This document shows positions 50,789 to 62,254 of a stretch of DNA of 64,000 nt, one piece after another. Positions within the stretch are counted from its first letter, which is position 1; each line of letters opens with the position of its first letter. Source of the DNA: Prorocentrum cordatum. Taxonomy: Eukaryota; Sar; Dinophyceae; Prorocentrales; Prorocentraceae. Under the pieces are notes generated by a model. The model searched no databases. It was given only the letters and a program-made list of their open reading frames with translations, and had not been told where the DNA came from. The DNA lies in NCBI GenBank assembly GCA_963575745.1, contig CAUYUJ010015826.1, positions 747,430 to 811,429 of the forward strand, given 5' to 3'. The translations under genes were made by a program, and so were the position numbers.

Positions 50789-52100
50789 CTAGTTGTATTT
50801 CGCGTTGAGCTGGCGACGAACGGGCCGCGAAGTGCGCTGGCTGTCAAAGGAACCTTGGCGAAGTATTGCTTTAGGGGCTAAGTTGTTACCGGGTGCAGAC
50901 AGAATATGATGCCTAACGTGGATATCGAGTAGCCACCCATACATGACGTTCGACGAATACCACGACACGGCCAAACATGAACATTGTGATCACATTCCCC
51001 AGCGGATCCAGTAACGAGAAGGACGAACGAGTGTTCTGTTGGCGACTCCATCGGAGAGTTGGTGGCGCGATACACGCTGCGATAAAAATATGTTGTCCAG
51101 CCAGGCGCTGTGTTGATTCGTTGAACAGTGCGTGGACGAAGCTTGGAGCAGTGCAGTTGGTGATCGTTGACTCTGACGGTGATTTACTCGAAGGGTATTA
51201 GTTACAGACGTAACAGCTCGTATGTGGGTCAGCTACACGTGGCATATTCTTACTGTTTTAGACGCTGTAGAGGAATCGGTGCAAGGCGTGTCAGACCCGA
51301 ACGACGTCCATGTTATTGGTCAAGGACTCAGATAATGTACGACTGCGTGCAGCACCATGCGTCTCCAGGGCTAGACACGAAGCGGCAATGGGCGATCGTA
51401 AACAAGTCAATCTCACTGCGCTGATATGCTGACCCCGACTGGACTAGCACCGACACACACAAATGTTGACACTCGAAGAAAATGGTCGGTGGTCTAGTTC
51501 AAGCTCGGTTCTTTAGTGCAAGACGAAGCAACAGTTTCATCATGAAGTAGTGGCGTTTCTTCGATGGAAGTTGATGCAAATGCTGACGGTTTACCCTGCG
51601 TCTGCGCCGCCATTCTCTTTTCATATTGAAGGTCGCCAGTACGACACATCGTATCATTGCGTGCGCATATTCTGGCCCAGCGAAACACTTGTGGACCAAC
51701 GCATGGAGCCGAGCATGAGCCATACCACGCCGAGTGCAGACTTCTGTACGTGCAACAACTCATGCAAGCATCATCGCCCCCATCGAACATGTACTTGGCC
51801 ACACTTTGCAAAGTTGCCCGCGTTGTTGTTGGACCATGCGGATGTTTGGCATCACGGATTCTGTACACCAACTGCATGTGCATGGTCGTTAAATTACCGA
51901 CGATTGACCCATTCTATTGCTATCAGCTGAGCCGAACACGGGGCCAGGGCGGTCCACGACATCCAGCAACGGTGCGTCGATACTGCCATACGGTGAAGTA
52001 GTGACAAGCGCAAATGGGCACTGACCGACTCCAGTGTGGTCTTGCGTTAGCTCACGGAGCGTATCGAGGGACGCGTATTTCTTAGTTGGCGTCAATATTG
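50789..52100. other. Less GC-rich island, possible retroelement debris
   Basis: Base composition resembles the 18-kb LTR element rather than the GC-rich flanks. Minus-strand frames at 51889-52095 (LVTTSPYGSIDAPLLDVVDR) and 51494-51883 (LVYRIRDAKHPHGPTTTRAT) look protein-like but match no family I can name. Confidence 0.35.
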
Positions 52101-53670
52101 TTCCTTCAGTCTCTCCCTCCTATCTGTCCCCCCTTTCTCATCTTCTTCTCTTCTTCATTCCTTCTTCTCGCTGCTCTTCATGCTCGTTGCGTTTATCCTT
52201 CTCCTAATCCGTCTCGTCCTCCTTACACCCCTCCTCCCCATCTGCTTTGCCAGAGCTGAGGTATGTGAATGCCCGTAGGCCGCAACCAGGGCCGCTTGAG
52301 GACGATCGGGGCGTCAGTATGGAGCCGGGAAGAACTCGCCGAGATCTTGGAGCCTCTTTTGTGGAGGAGCATCCGTTGTTGCCGCTCCTCCTCTCCTGCT
52401 CTTGCTCCTGATGCTGCGGAGCAGCATCAACAGCAGGAGCAGGAGAGGGTTCGAGAGCAGGAACACTGAACGAGGACGAGGATGAGGAGGAGCAGTGTAA
52501 ACAAATGACATTGCAATAAACCCTCCCTCCAAGTTCCCTCTTCATTGGCTCCTACACGGACTCATTGTAACTGGGGGAAATGCCCCGTTGGAGGACAACT
52601 GTGTGAAAATCCAGAGTTGTGTCAGAACACCGTTCCTGGGACTTCAACGCCGCGAATCACCGTTATTGATGCGTCCTGACGATCCTGAATCGTGCCAGAA
52701 TACCATTCCTGGGACTCCAATGCCGCGAATCAACGTAGCTGTTGCGCCCTGACATTCCGACATCCTGCCAAACCACTTCTTCTGGGGTGTTAACCATGTG
52801 AATAATTGAGCCTCTTGCGAACTCTTCAGACGAATGTGCGCGGCGCTTAGGTGAGAGCCACATCTTGAAACTGTACCGTCCTCCATCCGTGAAGCTCGCA
52901 CAGACTTAAAACAAAACTGCATTGTGCGCGGCGCTAAGGCGAGAGCCACATTTTGGAAGCTGACCGCCCTCCATTCGTGAAGCTGTTGCAAATTTCAAGT
53001 TGCAGAATCATAAGTGGTGAGGGAAGTCTAAATCGAAACGCTTGGCCCGCCCTTTCGACTGGCCTCGGGGTGCGACAGGAAGGATTGATTGATCAGGACA
53101 AAGAATGGAGGAAACCTTGGGATGGGGAGTCAGTCCCAGAGCCGCCAGGGCAGGCCCGCCTGGCCACCCTGGGCCGTCCGGGGCTTGGAACCCTTGCCAC
53201 CGTTTGGACAATCTGAGCAGGAGCGCAAGCTGCTGGCGGATCACGCGGCAGGCCAGCATCGGCGCTCGAGGCTTGTTGCCGCTGTTGTTTCTCGCCTGCT
53301 TCTTCTGCTACGCAACGTGCTGAAGTCGTCGACGCACATGATGATGTTGGTGTTCGTATTGGTGCTTATGCATGCTGGTGACAATCATGATGCTGCTGAT
53401 GGCAATGCGAGACACGCCGAGTGGGAGAGAAGAGGAGATGAGGAGGACTAGAGTGCGGAGAAGGAACAGATGACGTGGTGTGGGCCCAGGACAAGGAGAG
53501 ATGAGTTGTTTCCCGGAACAGGCATATGCCCAGGATCTCTTCGAGTTCTAGGTGGTGGACCAGGCCCCTCGACTGAAGGGGGCTGGCGGATATATATGAT
53601 CCAGGGTCGAGTATGCACAGGCCCCCCCCCCCAGATGGGATGCGTCCCAGGGTTCCGAAGCCCCCCCCCC
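52101..53670. repeat. Spacer with two short tandem duplications
   Basis: A unit of about 70 bp (CCTGGGACTTCAACGCCGCG...) is doubled at about 52630-52770, and a unit of about 97 bp (GTGCGCGGCGCTTAGGTGAG...) is doubled at about 52835-52985. A weak exon-like stretch near 53214-53290 reads QERKLLADHAAGQHRRSRL. Otherwise nothing recognisable. Confidence 0.55.
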
Positions 53671-53780
53671 CATATTGGATGAAAGGGACGACGACAACAA
53701 CGACGACGACGACGCCGCCGCCGATGCCGACGCCGACGCCAACGACCCCGACGCCGACGCCGACGTCGACGACTTCGACT

Positions 53781-53822
<42 letters not shown>

Positions 53823-54560
53823 TCACCCTCCACCACGCCACGCCCACATGGCCACGACCACAAGGTGGGTTCGATCTCATTCGCGAGGTTTCGCGAGGCT
53901 CACGGGCGTACTCATCCAGCGGGGGGGGGCTCCATCCTATTAGCATTCGAGGGGGGGGGGAGCCCTGGATCAGATCGAAGACGTATACGGCGAATCACCG
54001 CCGCCCCCTGCCTTTTGGAATCGCCCATGTGGCCGAGCGGTGTGGCAAGAGCTCTGCCAATCTATCGGACCATGTGTTCCCCCAACCATTGTGGAAACCT
54101 TTCGGGGAACATTTGGGGGAGGATGGCGGGGAAGATGAGGAGGAGGACGAGGAGGAGGAGGAGGAGGAGGAGGAGGAGGAGGAGGAAGAGGAGGAGGGGG
54201 AGGAGGAGGGGGCATCTTGGGAGCCTCTGGGGGCACTCTGGGGGCCTCCTGTGAGCTCCCTGGGAGCTCTTGGAGGCATCTTGGGGGCCTCCTTGGGCCT
54301 CTTGGGGGCCTTGGGGGGCTTTTCGGGGACCTCTTTGGCCGTCAGGAGGCATTCCTGGCCTGTCTGACGCCGTCGGAAGCCGTCTTGGGGGCCTCTCTGG
54401 GCCGACTTGGGGCCCTCTTGCGGTGCTCCAGGGCCGTCTTGGAGGCCTTCTGGACCGTCTTGGTGACCAGTTGAGAGCCTCTTGGGCCGTCGTGGGTCAT
54501 CTTAGAGCCATCTTGGGCCGTCTTGATGAGCTCCTGAGCCGTCTGACGCCGTTGGAAGTC
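53671..54560. repeat. GAC tract, GGA tract and G-rich degenerate repeat
   Basis: GACGAC and GACGCC trinucleotides at 53678-53825, GGA at about 54140-54210, then degenerate CTTGGGGGCCTC/GCCGTCTTGG repeats at about 54215-54560 like those at 48.0-48.5 and 62.3-62.9 kb. Confidence 0.85.
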
Positions 54561-54869
54561 CTACCATCCCAGAGCCAACACGCATACCTGGCGACAAGGG
54601 GGCATGTGGCATCAACAGTGGGATCATACAGCCTATCCTTCTGCGTGCACATATAAACTGTGAGGGAGGCCAGGCCACGCCTAGCGCCCATCAGCTCCCC
54701 TGCAAAAGAACGGAGAATCACGAGAGTGCAGTCGGTGAGGCCTACCACACCAGCCCCATGGCCACCCGATGGCAGGACCCTGCCTGAGCGGCCGGACCAC
54801 GCACGCCGAGGATCCTTGCGGCCGTGCATTGCATTGGTCGAAGTTCGCGGACATCCACAAAATACATGG

Positions 54870-54945
54870 CGAGTTCCTCTTCCTCCTCCTCCTCCTCCTC
54901 CTCTTTCCTCCTCCTCCTCCTCCTCCTCCTCCTCCTCCTTCAGAC
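54870..54945. repeat. TCC trinucleotide tract
   Basis: CTCCTCCTC repeats. Poly-Ser/Leu/Pro frames are artefacts. Confidence 0.95.
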
Positions 54946-55034
54946 CCCCAGCCCTCCCGGGGGCGCGGAGCCCGCCCCGCCTCCCAGGCACCGCCCCCGA
55001 CCCCTTCCTCTCCCGGGCTCGGTGGGCGGTGCCT

Positions 55035-56202
55035 CTAGCAGAGGCGTCGTGGCCAAGATTCCGCGCCTTTCGGAGCGCCTGGAGCTTCAGCCCGGCCGCT
55101 CTCGACTGCTTCCGTCGAGGTCGCAATGTGACCGTGCTTGGAGGCCTGCAACAGAAGCCCTAGCTGGCGGGTGTAGCCGCCGAGAGCCTTGACAGCATGA
55201 AAATTAAAGACAACCCCAGCATGCTTAGCCAGGCTTCCTGTCCACTGAAACGGCACATCATCCATACTTAGCCTCGGGGCACCACGCATTCGAACTCCCT
55301 CTTGAGCATCTGGAGAGGCCGAAGAAGGAGGACCTGCATGAGGGTGGTGGCGTGGGAGCAGCCCGCCAAAATTCCCTGGAAAGACGTGTAGGAACGGCTC
55401 AGAGAATTGAAACCTTTGATGCGCCGAGGCTGCTGATAGTTACACACCACCATCCACGCTAAACGCACGGGAAATCCTACAGCAGCAGCCTCGGCCATCA
55501 CAGCACTAAGCAAGACAAGTTCATAACATTTAATCATGTCGATCAGAACTGTCACACAATCCTGGCCAGTGTTCCGAGCGACCTCAGCCTCCAACTTGTG
55601 AGCAAAAGTACAATCGAGACTGGAACGTCCTGGACCGGAGCCCCACAAGAGCTCACTACGATGCCCCCCCTCCCACTCCACCGAAACAGGCCTCCGAACC
55701 CTCCCCCAACCCTTATTAAAGGATGCATGAGGGCGATCAGCCTGTGTTCACCAGGCTTGTCCGGCTTCGGCAGCCTCACCAACTACGTGGCCACCCGTCC
55801 TCGCAGCCAGCAGCAGAGCTTTTCGCACAACATGAAGAGGAGCGCCACCGTCTGCAGCGCCTGGTCGCTCAGGTGCCACAGACTGCACGGGGACATGCGC
55901 CCAGGACCAATGGCCGTCCTGGCAGAAAACTTGCGCACGGCAGCGCAGACCTCAACATGCGAGATCGTCGGCAGAGGCTCCCGCGACTCCGCCTCGGGCG
56001 GCAGCTCCGACTTCACGCAGCCGTGGGTCGTCCAGACCGTGGCCCAGTCATCCTGGCAGTCGTCGACTAGCTCATACGGCTGGCTTCCTGTCTGTGCCGC
56101 GTCTGCAGGCTGCAGGGCACGGGCCTTGCTGAACCGGTGAGCTTGCGGCGCGCCTCTGACGAAGTTGGCCTCGACCCAGTCCGTCCAAGACTTGGAGCTC
56201 AA
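55035..56202 (-). pseudogene. Decayed LINE-like reverse transcriptase
   Basis: Read right to left in shifting frames. 56202-55783 has the RT entry region (AVRKFSARTAIGPGRMSPCS and LWHLSDQALQTVALLFMLCE). 55782-55552 has LPKPDKPGEHRLIALMHPLI. 55681-55268 has VLIDMIKCYELV (RT motif A), GFPVRLAWMVVCNYQQPRRI and GILAGCSHATTL (motif B). 55289-55035 has LSMDDVPFQW, where the YxDD catalytic motif has become SMDD. This order is that of dinoflagellate non-LTR reverse transcriptases. No endonuclease is visible upstream, so the copy is truncated as well as frameshifted. It would have copied LINE RNA by target-primed reverse transcription. Confidence 0.8.
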
Positions 56203-56367
56203 AACATGTGTTTCTGCATCCTCTCGCCCATGGGTTGGAACCGTGGGTTATCGTATCGCACGTGGGCAATTTCTATCATAGGGAGCGTCTCGGGCGGGGG
56301 CATTGCTTGTGCGGCAATTGCGAGGAGGTCTCGAAAGGCAGTCCCTCATTCAGAGGGTCCCCAGGAG

Positions 56368-56605
56368 GAGGAGGAGGAGGAGGAGGAGGAGGAGGAGGAG
56401 GAGGAGGAGGAGGAGGAGGAGGAGGAGGAGGAGGAGGAGGAGGAGGAGGAGGAGGAGGAGGAGGGGGAGGAGGAGGAGGAGGAGGGGGAGGGGGAGGAGG
56501 AGGAGGAGGAGGAGGATGAGGAGGATGAGGAGGAGGAGGAGGAAGGAGGAGGAGTAGGAGGAGGAGGAGGAGGAGGAGGAGGAGGAGGAGGAGGAGGAGG
56601 AGGGG
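56368..56605. repeat. GGA trinucleotide tract, about 238 bp
   Basis: Nearly pure GGA with scattered GGG and GAT interruptions. Poly-Gly, -Glu and -Arg frames are artefacts. Confidence 0.97.
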
Positions 56606-57039
56606 ACCAGCAGCAGATCGAACCGAAGGAGTCTGCGTCGTCCCGGACGGCTCGCCCGGGGCCCGCCTTGTGGCCGAAGGCCATTCGGAGGACCGAGCCT
56701 CGAGGATCGATGCTAGAGAATAGGAGTTCTCGGGCATTTCGGAATCTGGTTCGGCCTTCAGGAGGATTCTCGCCGCCGCGCCTGGGTCACGAGCGGTGTT
56801 GTCCCCTCCCGCTCTCCCGCCCTCTCCCCCTTCCGCCCGCCGTTGTCGCCGTTCATCCTGGCTCTAGGAGTGCGGTTCCCTCGACAGGAGACGCCATGTT
56901 GTTTCAGGAGGGTCAGCTAAAACGTATTCGACTCGTCCCCGTTCGATAAGGGTCGGTTCGGCCCTCGTCTGGTTTTGCATCGCTTCGGTTCGTCCTGTCT
57001 CAGGTCGTCGTGTCCCGATTCTCCGCGTTGTGTTCCATG

Positions 57040-57385
57040 CATTGTCGGTGTTCCCTGTTGGCTCGTCCCGCTCGGAACTGAATCGGATCTTGAGCTCGAG
57101 CTGGTTGAGCGCCTCGCATGGTCCGACTGCAACCATCTCTGGGCGAGCTATGCGTTCAGACAATTCGGGCTTCAGATCTAGAGCAGTCCGTTCAGGATTC
57201 AGATGCCAAGGGTGACTTGATCCACAACGCAAAAAGCAGCACAGTTCAATGCGGCATGACCAATCTCAATTCAGCACAGCACGGCATAGCACAGCGCAGC
57301 ATTTGGCACGGTACATCACCATCGATACTTGCAGTGATGTTTTTGCCCATCGCACAAATAAGGTACCTTGAGAACGTTTCCATGC
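57040..57385. repeat. Dispersed repeat, copy 2 (inverted relative to 22.7-23.2 kb)
   Basis: The reverse complement matches 22885-23165 over most of its length and 22685-22735 beyond an insertion present only in the other copy. In this orientation the minus frame reads ALNQLELKIRFSSERDEP. Confidence 0.7.
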
Positions 57386-57387
57386 TT

Positions 57388-57618
57388 CATGTGTCTGTCT
57401 TCGTTTCCGGGTTCGTTCGTGGGCCGATCATGTGCTACGATTTTGAGCCTTCGGACTGCGCGGCCCCAAAGGCTGTCAGCCCCAGTCTGCCATCGGCGCC
57501 GGACTTCTCGCCTGTGCTGGAGGAGATTCGGCGCGCCAGCGCGCAGCTGGTGACCCAGGAGGTTCTGCACGAGCAGGCGGGGGCGGGGACGTCCAGAAGA
57601 TGCCCGTGGTGCAGCTAA
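57388..57618 (+). CDS. Unknown protein C-terminus, exon-like
   Basis: An open frame ending at TAA 57618 reads CYDFEPSDCAAPKAVSPSLP, DFSPVLEEIRRASAQLVTQE and VLHEQAGAGTSRRCPWCS. Codons mostly end in G or C. Upstream the frame runs into the dispersed repeat, so the true start or acceptor lies somewhere after about 57385. No family recognised. Confidence 0.35.
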   Translation, partial: HVSVFVSGFVRGPIMCYDFEPSDCAAPKAVSPSLPSAPDFSPVLEEIRRASAQLVTQEVLHEQAGAGTSRRCPWCS

Positions 57619-58225
57619 GAGGTGGGCGTGCATATTTTTGTGGTGTGCAGTAACAAAGAGACTGGTCATTGAATTAGAAGAAATGTTTTTTTGGTTTTAA
57701 AGGCGGAGAGGTAGGCGTGCAGATTTGTGGTGTGCAGTAGTGAAGAGACCAGGTGCAGCCACGAGGCACGAAACCGTAGCTGGCCTTGGTGCAGCTCTCC
57801 AGACAAGGCGTACAATTGGTGTAGCTATTCTCAGCCACGCGCAGAGGAGGGTGGGGGGAGGGGGGAGGGCTTCTCAGAAGCACCCCTGCTTCTTAGAAGG
57901 CGCGGGCCTTATCTATAGATGTAAGGCCGGCGCCTTCTCAGAAGCAGCCCCCTTCTCAGAAGCCCTCCACCCACCCCCTGTGCGCACCGCCAATATTCAG
58001 CCGGTGTGGGCTACCTCCTGTCGTCCTGATGCCAGGGCGGACAACAGGGAGTAGTGGAAAAGGATGGATGCTGGCGATTTCGAAGATTCCGATGAGGAGG
58101 AGCAGGAGGAGGAGGAGGAGGAGGAAGAGGAGGAGAGGCAGGGCGGGACAGGAGAAGGACACGGAGAGCGAAGATATCGATCGGCGGCCGCGCGAGAGAC
58201 GAATATGTATGATTATAGGGGGGGC
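57619..58225. other. Spacer with a strong hairpin
   Basis: No gene. Hairpin arms 57896-57911 and 57922-57937 (GAAGGCGCGGGCCTTA and its complement, one mismatch) enclose a 10-base loop. CTTCTCAGAAGC words repeat around it. Confidence 0.7.
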
Positions 58226-58227
<2 letters not shown>

Positions 58228-58264
<37 letters not shown>

Positions 58265-58316
58265 ACTTGGGGCAACGCAGGTACGGAAACAATCACGCAG
58301 GTACGGAAACAATCAC
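58228..58316. repeat. TA tract and a 20-bp tandem duplication
   Basis: TATATA at 58228-58262, then GCAGGTACGGAAACAATCAC twice (58277-58296 and 58297-58316). Confidence 0.95.
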
Positions 58317-58689
58317 ATTATGAGATCGAATACCCGGGATTTACAGGTGGAGATTTCACATCAGTCCCGAATCCCCAGATAGACCTCCGACACTCCAAAC
58401 CTGACGTCGGAAATAGGCATCCAAGCACATGCCCTCAACTTTCTCTCAGGGGTTCTGCCGCCCTCTTTTGGAGGACGATCTGTGGAGGACGACTTGTGTC
58501 TACTAGACCCCATGGTGCTGCCAAGACGCCCCGGTCATGGCAGTCAGTAGGCTCTGTTTGCTGTACTGTCTTGCTCGGCTGGTGAAACGCGTTGGCTATT
58601 GGTGCACTCTTGCCCAGGAGTAGCCGCCGTGGTCGCCAGAGCCGAGGGGCGAGGAGCAGAGAAGCGAGAGGAGGGAGCCACCACTGCCA

Positions 58690-59430
58690 CTACCGCCTTG
58701 GACTTGGGACCAGAGCTCGGACCCCGGCAGCATTCCTAGAGGCTGCCTGGGATCGGGTCGTCGGTCCAGGTCTTCCCTGCGACGCTCTGCCTCCTGGGCT
58801 TCGTCCACTCGATTGAGTCGACCCCTGGTCATGAGAGATACTCGTCGGCATTGCACTTTGGCAAAGCATCTTTCGTGGGCGAATCAACTGGCATTCGAGC
58901 GTGGGGGGTGCAGCGGACCCGCCCCAGGGCCAGCTCTGGTGCCTCGCATATTCTCGCAAGATCGACGACAGTACGTCCATGGCGCTAGCATCCCCCTCTT
59001 TGAACGAAGTGTCGTAGATCGATCTGGCGTCGACGACGCGTACTTGCTGCTCCCAGTTCCCCAGCCGGCAGTCACGTCTGAGCACAGTCTTGAATGGCCC
59101 AGACCCCCGATGATGATCTCTGACGCTTGTGTCCTCGAACAAAACAGTGGGGGCGCGCACCAAGAAACCAGTTGCCTTTCGTCAGGGTGCCCTGGTTTTC
59201 TTCGCTCCGCGCGCTGCGCGATGACTTCCAGGGCCGTCGAAGAAGCTGCTGCGTTCAGGATGCTCCAGGTTTATCCTCTCAGGTGCATCTCACGCGCGGG
59301 TTTTCAGGGTTGGGTTTCTTGCGAAGTTTTTGTTGCGACCACACTGTACGTCACGATACAAGATCTGCAGGAAGTGTACTTCGGCCATTGCTGCCGACAG
59401 CGCCCAGGCATCACCTGCGAGTGTTCAAGG
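58690..59430 (-). pseudogene. Possible decayed Ty1/copia RNase H fragment
   Basis: Minus-strand frames contain RVVDARSIYDTSFKEGDASA, similar to the VxDAKxLYD part of dinoflagellate copia RNase H. Upstream on that strand is MAEVHFLQILYRDVQCG, a weaker echo of the segment before it. Frames are interrupted and no catalytic set can be verified. May be chance. Confidence 0.35.
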
Positions 59431-59545
59431 GACCTTCCGCCCCGAAGCTTGGAGCTGCGCCAGCCCTATGACTGACGCTCGAACCAGATTCTGGTCGCAC
59501 GCCATCGCCATCCGTGCGCCCCGAGTCGGACCCCTCGTGAGTCGA

Positions 59546-59660
59546 AGGATTGCAACAAAAACCTAGGATTGCAACAAAAACCTAGGATTGCAACAAAAAC
59601 CTAGGGTTTTTGTTGCAATCCTTGGTTTTTGTTGCAATCCTTGGTTTTTGTTGCAATCCT
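59546..59660. repeat. Triple-unit perfect foldback (19-bp unit, three direct and three inverted)
   Basis: AGGATTGCAACAAAAACCT occurs three times (59546, 59565, 59584), then its reverse complement three times (603-622, 623-641 and 642-660 of the same kilobase) with only one inserted G and A-to-T changes at unit junctions. The whole folds into one 57-bp stem with almost no loop. Confidence 0.95.
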
Positions 59661-59812
59661 CCTCTTCCGTGAGGCCATCAAGAGCTCCAGCACCGCCCGC
59701 GTCGGAAAAACGGAAGCGACGGAGATCTGTGCCGGGTCCAAGCGCCAGATGATTGCAGGCCCCTCGTGGCCGACGGGCGAAGGTGCCAGACGACCTCTTC
59801 GGCGATTGTTGC

Positions 59813-59902
59813 GTCTCCTCCTCCTCCTCCTCCTCCTCCTCCTCCTCCTCCTCCTCCTCCTCCTCCTCCTCCTCCTCCTCCTCCTCCTCCTCCTCCTCCT
59901 CC
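59813..59902. repeat. TCC trinucleotide tract
   Basis: Uninterrupted CTC/TCC for about 90 bases. Confidence 0.97.
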
Positions 59903-60689
59903 CTCGCTCTCTCTCGCCCTCTTCTTCCTCTCCTCCGCCTCGCCGCCGCCGCGCCACACGCGGCGATCCCAATCCGCGCCCACATCGCGGCGAGCCGGGC
60001 GCGCCGCGGGCTCGGAACTTGTACACTACAGGCTGGGAAAGGTTTTTCTCCGAACGCCGCCACATGGTCCAATGCCACATGTCAGGAGGATCTGTCTGGG
60101 CGACGGCTGCAATATGTGATGCAGTGGCCGAACAAACTGCGCTGTGGATGTCCACACCACACCCGCTGCCCCTGGTATACTGTAGCACGGCAGTGCAGAA
60201 TGTGGGCCTGTATGTGTGTTCAGTATACTCCGTCCAGTTTCGCGTGTTTGCACCCACGACGTGTGTGAAACGTCAGTTCGCTGTCATGCACACGCCGACA
60301 ACTCCCAGTGTGTCTTGGGAACGCCCGGGGGCCATAACGTTCCGAATGGTTACGCCCACCACGTGTGAGAACGAATGATTCCGTCACTCCCCCGCACCAT
60401 ATGACAAAACGAAATGTGTCTCGGAGCGTCCAGGCCCCCCCACGGCGACCACGCCGACGACGACCACGACGACGACGACGATTTTAACGACGACGACGTT
60501 GACCTGCGCTCTAAACCCGAACGCTGGCCACTCCCTGCTTCTCGCCCCGTCGCTGGCTAGTGCTTCGGCCTGGCCGACCACTCCCTTTAGCAAGGAGAGG
60601 CCGCTCGGAGGCGGACCAGGCGAGACTGAACAAACGAGATCTAATCATCGAATATCCGCTGATGAGGAAGTGGGGGTGGATGACAACAT
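59903..60689. other. Spacer without assignable gene
   Basis: Unique GC-rich sequence with an ACG tract at about 60440-60500. Open frames show no family resemblance. Confidence 0.5.
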
Positions 60690-61515
60690 TGCGAACGTGG
60701 AGGAGGGGGGAGGAGGAGGAGGAGGAGGAGGAGGAGGAGGAGGAGGAGGGCGATAATCAGAACGTACGTGTAAGATGTAGTCGGGGCATGCCCGCGCCCC
60801 AGACTGGGCAACTTGCGGAGACTTCTCCTGATATGCGCGCTGTGTGCCAGGTCGAACAAGGAACGTTTGCAAGAGCCCCGCGAAAACCAGGGCCCCAAAC
60901 CAGACAAATGGCGAGGACGTCTCAAGCGAAACCGCGCCCAAACCAGGGGGGCCCGACCAAATTGGGAGGACGACTCCGGCGAGACTGCGCCGAATCCAAG
61001 CGAAACCAACCAAATTGCGAGGACGTCTCAGGCGAAACCGGGCCCAAACCAGGCGAAACCACAGCGAAACCAGGCAAATTCCGAGGACGTCTCAGGCGAA
61101 ACCGCGCCGAAACTGTGCGAAACCAAGCAAATCGCAAGGACGTCTCAGGCAAAACCAGGCTCAAGCCATGCGAAACCAAGGCGAAACCAGGAAAATTGCG
61201 AGGACGTCTCAGGCGAAACTGCGCCGAAACCAAACAAATTGCAAGGACGCCTGAGGCGAAACTGGGCCGACATCACACGAAACCAATGCGAAACCAGGCA
61301 CATTGCGAGGACGTCTTAGGCGAAACCAGGCCCAAATCGGGCCAAATCAAGGAAATTGTAAGGAAGTGTCAGGCGAAACCGGGCCCAAACCACGCCAAAC
61401 CAGGGGCCAACGAAGTAAGTTCGGAGGATGTCTCAGGCGGCTCGCGCCGCCCAACCAAGCCCAACCAGGCCAAACCAGGGCCCAAACCAGGCAGATCTGG
61501 AGGACGTCCCAAGCA
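60690..61515. repeat. GGA tract then GAGGACGTCTCAGGCGAAACC minisatellite
   Basis: GGA at 60690-60750. From about 60890, eleven imperfect units of about 50-65 bp each contain GAGGACGTCTCAGGCGAAAC, ACCAGGC and CAAATTGC words, ending near 61515. Confidence 0.9.
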
Positions 61516-61796
61516 GAATCGCCCCGACCAGGCTCCACCCCAAGACCCCCCCCCCCGGCGCGAGCCCGTTTAGAATTTTATGGGGGGGGCGTTTGGACCA
61601 CATGTCCGCTGAGGTGGACGGGGTTGGGCGCGGAAGGTTTCGTTTGCCTTTCGCTTGTTCTTGGGGCCTTGGTGTGGCGTAAGGAGAAATGCGTCCGAAT
61701 GTGTAGTGGCTGCAGTGCTTTCGATTCCAAGGGTTCGAGTGTGGCGTCCTTCTTGACCAGACGACCTCGAACGACGGAGACGGGACGGACTTTTTC

Positions 61797-62045
61797 TAAC
61801 ATGCACATATGTACATACATACGTTTATACATACACACACATACACTCTTATATACACACAGGCATCCATATATGCATAATTACATACATTTTGACTTCC
61901 CATGTCCATCTACGTATACACATGCAAACACGTATACCTATACATACGCATAGACATATACACATACACATACGTATACAATACATGCACGTTCACTTAA
62001 ATATATGCATACATACATACATACATGTACACATATACATATACG
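61797..62045. repeat. ACAT/ATAC microsatellite
   Basis: Interrupted ACATAC and CACATA repeats. Confidence 0.9.
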
Positions 62046-62059
62046 TGGCGCGCCGTGGC

Positions 62060-62200
62060 CCAATGTATTTTTTGCCCCTGTTAAGTCCACGGGCCCTTCA
62101 TGCCTCGTGGTAATATCGGAAATCCTTTGTCGACTAAATCTAGACTCGAGCAGACGCCGCATGAAATGTCTGGTTTCCATGAGCTTCCTATGGATATTTA
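62060..62200 (-). pseudogene. Ty1/copia RNase H C-terminal tail remnant
   Basis: Minus frame reads KLMETRHFMRRLLESR, matching the K-H-I-E-x-R-x-x-F-I-R pattern of copia RNase H ends, then ITTRHEGPVDLTGAKNTL, reminiscent of the xNPADLLTK motif. Short and decayed. Confidence 0.45.
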
Positions 62201-62254
62201 ATCGCTTCGCTCATTCCGCCGGCCCATACAGTCTCATGTCTGCCGTTTGCCCGA

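Noticed and set aside
54025-54095. tRNA-like start TGGCCGAGCGGT resembling an A box of Leu/Ser tRNA
   Set aside because: No B box (GGTTCRA) or closing acceptor stem follows within 90 bases.
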